Assembly: GCA_937901025.1 (NCBI GenBank)
Contig: CALCGR010000003.1
Coordinates: 1 to 10,197 of the forward strand
Direction of reading: 5' to 3'
DNA: 10,197 nucleotides
DNA from: an uncultured Bacteroidales bacterium
Lineage (GTDB): Bacteria > Bacteroidota > Bacteroidia > Bacteroidales > Paludibacteraceae
Below, one piece after another: positions 6,044 through 10,197 of the stretch. Within the stretch, counting starts at the first letter, position 1. Each line of letters opens with the position of its first letter. A model generated the notes under the pieces. That model did not search any database. It worked only from the letters and a program-made list of their open reading frames with translations, and was not told the origin of the DNA. The position numbers were made by a program, and so were the translations under genes.

Positions 6044-8289
6044 AATCTTTCCAGCTTCGCATAGGTGAGCATGAGGGTTTTTTTGCCCACTTTGTCAAAT
6101 TGTATATCTATTTTATCTACTTCATTCTCGTTATAGGTTTGCAGCACCTCGCCCGCCCCGAACACCTTATGGAAGACGCGGTCGCCGGGGGTCCAGGTGG
6201 ATGTCACTTGTGCATTGTGCATCGTGCTCCCTGCACTCTGCACCGGACGTAGGACGCGGGGACGGGTTGGATATTCCGGCGAAGCCGGATAGGTCGGAAC
6301 TCCGCCCCTTTGAGGGGAGGTCGGGAGGGGTCTTTCGCCCTGTCTCAAGCACTCGCGGTCGAGTTCCCTGAGGAACCGCGAGGGGTTGGTGAAGTTAAAC
6401 GTTCCGTTGCGGAAGCGTTGTCGAGCGAAGGAGAGGTAGCAGCGGTTCATGGCGCGGGTGATGGCCACGTACAGTAGGCGTCTTTCCTCCTCGATATCCT
6501 CCGCCCGCACACAGTACTGCGACGGGAACAGGTCTTCCTCCAGTCCGACGATGAACACGACTTTAAACTCGAGGCCTTTGGCGGCGTGGACAGTCATGAG
6601 TGTGACGCGCTGGGTAGGGTCATCGGTATGCTCGTCCTGGTCAGTGAGCAGTGCCACCTCGCCCAGGAAGTCGTGCATCGGGGTGAAGTCGATTCCCATC
6701 TGCGTGCGCTGGTCGACAAACTCGTGGATAGCGGTGAGCAGTTCCTCCAGGTTCTCTGCGCGGTCCTGCCCCTCGGGGGTAAGGTCCGCTTTGGCTTCCC
6801 TGAGAATCCCCGACCGCTGTATGGCGTGCTGAGCAAACGTATAGGCATCGGTGGTATCCATCATCTCACTCAGGTCCATCATCATCGATGCAAACTCCGT
6901 CAGGCTCTGTTGGGTACCGCTCGTAACGGATAGGTCGTATCCCTTCGGGTTAGAGGCCACCTCGAGCATCGTGGTGTTGTGGGCTTGCGCCGCCTCGCTG
7001 AGTTTGCGAAGGGTAGTGTCGCCGATATGGCGTGTCGGGAAGTTGATGATACGCAGTAGCGCCTCGTTATCCCTCGGGTTAGCCGCCAGGCGGAAGTAAC
7101 AGATAGCGTCTTTAATCTCCTTGCGTTGGTAGAAACTCATCCCGCCGTAGATGCGGTACGGGATGCCCATCTTCCTTAGTTCGCCCTCGAAGGCGCGCGA
7201 CTGGGCATTGGTGCGGTAGAGCACCGCTACCTCGTTATAGCCGGTACCGTTCATGGCGTGCTCGCGAGTGATGAGGTTGATGACCTCTTGAGCCTCCTCG
7301 CGGTCGGACGGATAGGGTAGCAGCGACACTTTATCGCCGCGGTCGTTATTGGAGAAGACGGACTTACGCAGTTGGTGCTTATTATGTTCGATGAGGGAGT
7401 TAGCGAGATTGACGATGTTCTGCGTGGAGCGGTAGTTCTGTTCAAGTTTATCCACGCGGGCATGGGGGTAGGTCTGTTGGAAGGACAGGATATTCGTTAT
7501 GTCCGCTCCGCGGAAGGAATAGATTGACTGGGCATCGTCGCCTACGACGGTGACGTTGTTTTCCGGTTCGGCGAGGAGTTTGACGATGAGGTACTGGGCA
7601 TAGTTCGTATCCTGGTACTCGTCGACGAGGATATATTGGAACACCGACTGGTAGTACAGTCGTGCCGCGGCATTGTTCTGCAGCAGTTGGCACATGAGCA
7701 TGAGCAGGTCGTCGAAGTCGACGGCATTCGCCTCCCTTAGTTGGCGTTGGTACGACTGGTAGACCGCCGGCATCTCGTAGGTGCGGTCATACTTATCCTG
7801 GTCGCCATAGGCTTTGATGAGTCCGTAGTTCTCGGGTCCGCAGAGGCGGTTCTTCGCCATGGAGATCTTGTTGAGGACTAATCCGGGTTTATAAATCTTC
7901 TCGTCGAGGCCTTTGTCCTTCACGATGCGGTGCAGCAGGGACTTACTATCCGCGGTATCGTAGATGGAGAAGTCGCGGGTGAGGCCCAGCGACTGCGCCT
8001 CCTGCCGTAGGATACGCGCACAGATGGAGTGGAAGGTACCCATCCAGAGGTAACGGGTCTTGTCGGCATTAACGAGCCGGGCGATGCGCTCCTTCATCTC
8101 CCGCGCCGCCTTATTGGTGAACGTCAGGGCAAGGATACGGTTGGGCTCGACGCCTTGCTCGAGCAGGTAGGCGATTTTATACGTGAGCACACGGGTCTTA
8201 CCCGACCCCGCGCCCGCGATGACCAGTTGCGGTCCGTCGATATGCGTCACCGCCTCCCGCTGTACCTCGTTTAATTCCTCTAGATTCAT
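6040..8289 (-). CDS. uvrD: UvrD/PcrA-type superfamily 1A DNA helicase
   Basis: This 749-residue protein is a 3'-5' DNA helicase of the UvrD/PcrA/Rep family, used in nucleotide-excision and mismatch repair, clearing of replication forks and removal of stalled RNA polymerase. Visible motifs: Gln10 of the Q motif, Walker A AGAGSGKT at 25-32, motif Ia LTFTNKAAREM at 55-65, GTFHS at 84-88, Walker B DEYQD at 223-227, motif III GDDAQSIYSFRGA at 250-262, motif IV EQNYRST at 283-289, motif V TVHAAKGLEF at 566-575 and motif VI RRLLYVAITRA ending at 613. Residues 699-749 (starting WTPGDRVFH) match the C-terminal Tudor-like domain that in PcrA and UvrD contacts RNA polymerase. The linker at about 652-697 is encoded by repeat-like DNA (separate entry). 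The start at 8289 overlaps the upstream methyltransferase stop codon as ATGA. I cannot tell from sequence whether its role is closer to UvrD or PcrA. Confidence 0.96.
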   Translation of the reverse strand: MNLEELNEVQREAVTHIDGPQLVIAGAGSGKTRVLTYKIAYLLEQGVEPNRILALTFTNKAAREMKERIARLVNADKTRYLWMGTFHSICARILRQEAQSLGLTRDFSIYDTADSKSLLHRIVKDKGLDEKIYKPGLVLNKISMAKNRLCGPENYGLIKAYGDQDKYDRTYEMPAVYQSYQRQLREANAVDFDDLLMLMCQLLQNNAAARLYYQSVFQYILVDEYQDTNYAQYLIVKLLAEPENNVTVVGDDAQSIYSFRGADITNILSFQQTYPHARVDKLEQNYRSTQNIVNLANSLIEHNKHQLRKSVFSNNDRGDKVSLLPYPSDREEAQEVINLITREHAMNGTGYNEVAVLYRTNAQSRAFEGELRKMGIPYRIYGGMSFYQRKEIKDAICYFRLAANPRDNEALLRIINFPTRHIGDTTLRKLSEAAQAHNTTMLEVASNPKGYDLSVTSGTQQSLTEFASMMMDLSEMMDTTDAYTFAQHAIQRSGILREAKADLTPEGQDRAENLEELLTAIHEFVDQRTQMGIDFTPMHDFLGEVALLTDQDEHTDDPTQRVTLMTVHAAKGLEFKVVFIVGLEEDLFPSQYCVRAEDIEEERRLLYVAITRAMNRCYLSFARQRFRNGTFNFTNPSRFLRELDRECLRQGERPLPTSPQRGGVPTYPASPEYPTRPRVLRPVQSAGSTMHNAQVTSTWTPGDRVFHKVFGAGEVLQTYNENEVDKIDIQFDKVGKKTLMLTYAKLERL
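6208..6336 (-). repeat. Composite repeat patch inside the uvrD linker
   Basis: Four repeat-like pieces lie side by side in coding sequence. TTGTGCA is repeated at 6208-6214 and 6215-6221, with a degenerate third unit TCGTGCT at 6222-6228. CTGCACT and CTGCACC follow at 6231-6237 and 6238-6244. A perfect hairpin TCCGGC-GAA-GCCGGA occupies 6275-6289. A GC-rich stretch at about 6303-6336 contains CCCC-TTTGA-GGGG and reads, on the minus strand, as C-rich DNA of the kind I recall between genes in Bacteroidota. The patch is translated without a stop as helicase residues about 652-697, between the last helicase motif and the Tudor-like domain, a region that is variable and probably flexible. Confidence 0.7.
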
Positions 8290-9632
8290 AGATTACGGAT
8301 GCGCCACTCGTTCGGGTAGTGGCTATTGAGTCTATTCCCTAAGTTCTTGGCAAAGCCAATGGGCACCCCTTGATAGGTGAGCAGCAGTTGCCCTAACGGG
8401 TGTTGCTCGTTGAGCGTCGGGCTCTCGGCTCGTAGCAGCGTAAGGGCCTGGTCGAGACTGAGTTCGACCTCAACGAATGCCTCCCGCCTGAGTGCCTTCG
8501 ACAACGCCAGGCTGTGTTGCGGGGCAATGGTCTTGCCGCGCTCCTCCCCTAACCCAAAGCCGATGGTAATACAAGTCAGTCGCTCCGAAAGGATATCAAT
8601 CAGTTGCTTATAACGCATTGAGTAGGCGGTCAGGAACCGATCCGACTGCCGTATCGCCCAGTCCTCGGGGTGCTCAAGCCACGTGGTGGCCAGGTCGACA
8701 TAAGCCTGGTTATTCGCCGTGGAGTGCGACTTAGCGTCTTTTACTTTGAAGGGCGCGAACACGTCCTCATTCTTGCGCAGGGCGCAGATATAGAACCCCT
8801 CGCCTTTCACTTTATGCGGATAGAAATGGTAGCCCGGGTTGCCCTCGGTCACTCCCCACGACTCGTCCACGTCGAGCGGCAAGACTTGTGCACCCAGGCA
8901 CTCCGTCATCCACTGCACGTTATTCTCATTCTCCTCGCGGTTGAAGGTGCAAGTAGAATAGATCAGCACCCCACCGGGTTTGAGCGCGTCCCACACATCC
9001 ATCAAGATCGACCGCTGACGCTCCGCGCACATCTGAACGTTTTTGAGCGACCACTGCGCTCGGGCTTCGTCGTCCTTGCGCATCATCCCCTCCCCCGAGC
9101 AGGGGGCATCGACGAGGACGCAGTCGAACAGGTTCGCGCATCGCTCCCCGAAGTCGGCGGGCTGGTTATGGGTCACGACGGTGTTCCCGTTTCCCCATTT
9201 CTGTATGTTCTCCGACAGGATGAACATCCGCTGACGGTTCACCTCATTGCTCACGAGCAGACCCTCTTGACCGAGGTGCTGACTGATGAGCGTGGATTTC
9301 CCGCCCGGGGCGGCGCAGAGGTCGAGCACCACGCTCTCCGGATTAACATACTGGTCCAGGGCTTGCTGAATAAACATCGACGAGGCCTCCTGCACGTAAT
9401 AACAGCCCGCGTGCAGCAGGGGGTCTAACGTAAACTGCGGCCGCTCGGACAGGTAGTACCCGTCCACGTGCCACGGCACCTCGTCTATGTCGCACGGGAA
9501 AGAGAGGGTGTCCCTCTTATCGTTGAGCCTAATCGAGGTCACCGCAGGGGTCTCCAAGGCCTGAAAAAGCGCATCGGCTTCGGGGCCCAGTTCTTGCCGC
9601 ATCTCATCTATAAAATCTACCGGTAACATCAT
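8286..9632 (-). CDS. rsmF: RsmF-like 16S rRNA (cytosine-C5) methyltransferase
   Basis: This belongs to the NOL1/NOP2/Sun family, which transfers a methyl group from S-adenosylmethionine to carbon 5 of cytosine in RNA. From the ATG at 9632 it has 448 residues, close to Escherichia coli RsmF (479). It shows HAG-YYVQEASSM at 74-86, the SAM-binding motif DLCAAPGGKST at 104-114, DAPCSGEG with the product-release Cys178, and STCTF with the catalytic nucleophile Cys228. The roughly 150 C-terminal residues after the catalytic core fit the extra RNA-binding region of RsmF-type enzymes. The frame is open further upstream, to a TTG at 9692, but the promoter at 9650-9681 lies inside that extension, so the start must be the ATG at 9632 or the adjacent one at 9629. 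The exact rRNA position modified cannot be read from sequence. It is the first gene of the operon. Confidence 0.92.
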   Translation of the reverse strand: MMLPVDFIDEMRQELGPEADALFQALETPAVTSIRLNDKRDTLSFPCDIDEVPWHVDGYYLSERPQFTLDPLLHAGCYYVQEASSMFIQQALDQYVNPESVVLDLCAAPGGKSTLISQHLGQEGLLVSNEVNRQRMFILSENIQKWGNGNTVVTHNQPADFGERCANLFDCVLVDAPCSGEGMMRKDDEARAQWSLKNVQMCAERQRSILMDVWDALKPGGVLIYSTCTFNREENENNVQWMTECLGAQVLPLDVDESWGVTEGNPGYHFYPHKVKGEGFYICALRKNEDVFAPFKVKDAKSHSTANNQAYVDLATTWLEHPEDWAIRQSDRFLTAYSMRYKQLIDILSERLTCITIGFGLGEERGKTIAPQHSLALSKALRREAFVEVELSLDQALTLLRAESPTLNEQHPLGQLLLTYQGVPIGFAKNLGNRLNSHYPNEWRIRNL

Positions 9633-9649
9633 AATCAAAATTTTGCGTG

Positions 9650-9681
9650 CAAAGATACTACTTTTTTTCCATATATGCAAA
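9650..9681 (-). promoter_or_regulatory. Bacteroidota-type promoter of the rsmF-lpxB operon
   Basis: Read on the minus strand, the -33 element TTTG (plus-strand CAAA at 9678-9681) is followed by exactly 20 bases and the -7 element TATCTTTG (9657-9650), matching the TAnnTTTG consensus of the Bacteroidota housekeeping sigma factor. Transcription would start near 9643-9645, leaving a leader of about 10-15 bases before the ATG at 9632. The -33 element lies within a perfect dyad GCAAAT-TT-ATTTGC at 9677-9690, which could be an operator. No other promoter was found between the five operon genes, though I did not search their coding sequences exhaustively. Confidence 0.85.
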
Positions 9682-9688
9682 TTTATTT
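9673..9688 (-). promoter_or_regulatory. 16-base sequence shared with the udk promoter (inverted copy)
   Basis: On the minus strand this reads AAATAAATTTGCATAT, identical over 16 bases to 10021-10036 on the plus strand. In both places it covers the -33 element and the bases just upstream of it. It may be a shared activator site or A/T-rich upstream element rather than a recombination site, since the -7 elements lie outside the inverted pair. Confidence 0.6.
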
Positions 9689-9708
9689 GCAATTTGTAAG
9701 AAAATCTC

Positions 9709-9735
9709 TCACAGATTCCACTGATTGCACGGATT
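9709..9735. repeat. Three tandem 9-base repeats
   Basis: TCACAGATT (9709-9717), CCACTGATT (9718-9726) and GCACGGATT (9727-9735) are adjacent and follow the pattern NCACNGATT. On the minus strand they read AATCnGTGn. The array lies upstream of the operon promoter, beyond its -33 element. It is the fourth distinct simple-repeat family in the window. Confidence 0.75.
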
Positions 9736-9772
9736 TTCCCACTCAGTTACCGAGGACAGCCGTTTTACGTGC

Positions 9773-9990
9773 GCGCTAATAGCAGTCCCTCGGAAACCGA
9801 CGCCCCCATGGCGTCGCCCCTCCAACCCCCACCGACCCATCGGCGGGGACACAACTGTTTCTACGGGACTCTATTAGTGCTCCTCGAACGCCGAAACGGC
9901 GTTGGCTGTCCAAAGCACCGCAGGCAAGTAACCAATCGAAGCGGGAGGGAGCGCCCGCCGGCAAGGGGCGCAAGAACGCCCCGACGAGGC
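9773..9990. repeat. GC-rich, highly self-complementary intergenic element
   Basis: A long-range stem pairs 9773-9789 with 9865-9880: 16 base pairs with one G-T pair and one bulged C at 9783. Enclosed hairpins are TCGG-AAA-CCGA (9790-9800), CGACGCC/GGCGTCG (9798-9804 with 9810-9816, competing with the previous one), and CCCCACCGA/TCGGCGGGG (9827-9835 with 9840-9848, one mismatch). A second part holds AACGCCG-AAA-CGGCGTT (9887-9903), GCGGG/CCCGC (9941-9945 with 9954-9958) and GGGGCG/CGCCCC (9965-9970 with 9977-9982), possibly closed by CCTCG/CGAGG (9882-9886 with 9985-9989). Part of the right end recurs at 9-23. It may be a structured RNA, a dispersed repeat or a small non-autonomous mobile element; symmetry alone does not show the transcribed strand. 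Both known promoters point away from it. I recognise no named RNA family. Confidence 0.6.
9965..9988. repeat. Second copy of the hairpin found at 1-28
   Basis: GGGGCG (9965-9970), loop CAAGAA and CGCCCC (9977-9982) form a perfect 6-bp stem. Bases 9974-9988 are identical to 9-23. The overlapping second hairpin possible in the left copy is not preserved here, because the bases after GACGAG differ. Confidence 0.6.
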
Positions 9991-10020
9991 AAGGAGATGG
10001 CAAAAATACGAAAATTTACA

Positions 10021-10036
10021 AAATAAATTTGCATAT
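10021..10036 (+). promoter_or_regulatory. 16-base sequence shared with the rsmF promoter
   Basis: AAATAAATTTGCATAT, the same 16 bases that occur in inverted orientation at 9673-9688. It contains the -33 TTTG of the uridine kinase promoter at 10028-10031. Confidence 0.6.
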
Positions 10037-10059
10037 GTCAAATTTTTTGTGTAATTTTG
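10028..10059 (+). promoter_or_regulatory. Bacteroidota-type promoter of udk
   Basis: TTTG at 10028-10031, a 20-base spacer, then TAATTTTG at 10052-10059, an exact fit to TAnnTTTG. The predicted start is near 10066, giving a leader of about 23 bases before the ATG at 10089. The 20-base spacer equals that of the divergent operon promoter. Confidence 0.85.
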
Positions 10060-10088
10060 CAGTCCGAAAGCAAACACAATCTTCTTTT

Positions 10089-10197
10089 ATGTTTATTATC
10101 GGCATTGCAGGTGGAACCGGGTCCGGCAAAACCACCGTAGTTAAAAAACTCACAGAACGTCTCCCGAAAGGGGAGGTGGTAGTTATCCCCCTAGACT
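10089..10197 (+). CDS. udk: Uridine kinase, N-terminal fragment (cut by window edge)
   Basis: Thirty-six codons are visible, starting with ATG at 10089; the gene continues past the right edge. The N terminus MFIIGIAGGTGSGKTTVV contains a Walker A P-loop, GGTGSGKT at residues 8-15, directly after a beta strand, as in uridine kinase (Udk). The visible part ends ...VVIPLD, where Udk proteins have the Asp that precedes the conserved YYK segment. Udk phosphorylates uridine and cytidine to UMP and CMP in pyrimidine salvage. A phosphoribulokinase-like relative would look similar this early, so the call rests on the close resemblance to the Bacteroidales Udk N terminus as I remember it. It has its own promoter, divergent from the operon. 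Confidence 0.88.
   Translation, partial: MFIIGIAGGTGSGKTTVVKKLTERLPKGEVVVIPLD

Larger units (their letters stand above)
9633..10088. other. Divergent intergenic region, 456 bases
   Basis: This region separates the minus-strand operon from the plus-strand uridine kinase gene. From left to right it contains the operon promoter (9650-9681), a three-unit 9-base repeat (9709-9735), an unremarkable stretch to about 9772, the GC-rich hairpin element (9773-9990) and the uridine kinase promoter (10028-10059). The flanks are strongly AT-rich and the core strongly GC-rich. I see no convincing protein-coding gene in it. Confidence 0.8.

Noticed and set aside
9633..9692. Longer N terminus of the methyltransferase starting at the TTG at 9692
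   Set aside because: The predicted promoter lies inside the extension, the added 20 residues do not resemble the family, and the homology starts at the MMLPVDF segment (9632).
9776..10003. A 75-residue minus-strand open frame, and an overlapping 85-residue plus-strand frame at 9769-10026, in the intergenic region
   Set aside because: Both run through the hairpin-rich GC element, have no upstream promoter of their own, are rich in Arg, Pro and Gly as expected from GC-rich repeats, and resemble no protein family I know. The DNA is better explained by its pairing structure.
9673..10036. Invertible promoter (phase-variation switch) bounded by the inverted 16-mers
   Set aside because: The -7 elements and start sites lie outside the inverted pair, so inversion would leave both promoters intact, and no recombinase gene is present.

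Overview
The window looks like chromosomal DNA from a Bacteroidales bacterium (phylum Bacteroidota). The evidence is two promoters of the Bacteroidota type (TTTG, 20 bases, TAnnTTTG), no purine-rich Shine-Dalgarno sequence before the start codons checked, Bacteroidales-like versions of FtsH, a two-lobed secreted M16 peptidase and uridine kinase, and short tandem repeats of a kind I associate with gut Bacteroidales. No phage, plasmid, IS, CRISPR or tRNA/rRNA gene is visible.

Layout. Positions 62-9632 hold five genes on the minus strand, transcribed right to left: a NOL1/NOP2/Sun (RsmF-like) rRNA cytosine methyltransferase, a UvrD/PcrA helicase, the membrane protease FtsH, a secreted M16 zinc peptidase and the lipid A enzyme LpxB. 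The first three are joined by ATGA stop/start overlaps, FtsH and M16 are 4 bases apart, and M16 and LpxB are 38 bases apart. One promoter at 9650-9681 can drive the whole set. It is probably a housekeeping operon covering ribosome maturation, DNA repair, membrane protein quality control and outer-membrane construction. Pairing ftsH with lpxB is suggestive, because FtsH controls lipid A synthesis in Escherichia coli. The only plus-strand gene is the first 36 codons of a uridine kinase, which runs off the right edge.

The 456-base divergent intergenic region (9633-10088) holds both outward-facing promoters, an array of three 9-base repeats, and a GC-rich core (9773-9990) with very strong dyad symmetry: a 16-bp long-range stem enclosing three local hairpins, followed by three more hairpins. 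A 15-base stretch of its right end, including one arm of a hairpin, recurs at the left edge of the window just downstream of lpxB, so it probably belongs to a dispersed repeat family.

The most unusual theme is that several short repeat families of intergenic type lie inside coding sequence and are translated in frame: two different arrays within lpxB and a composite patch in the linker before the Tudor-like domain of UvrD. In each case conserved motifs on both sides are intact, so the repeats appear to have replaced or extended variable loops.
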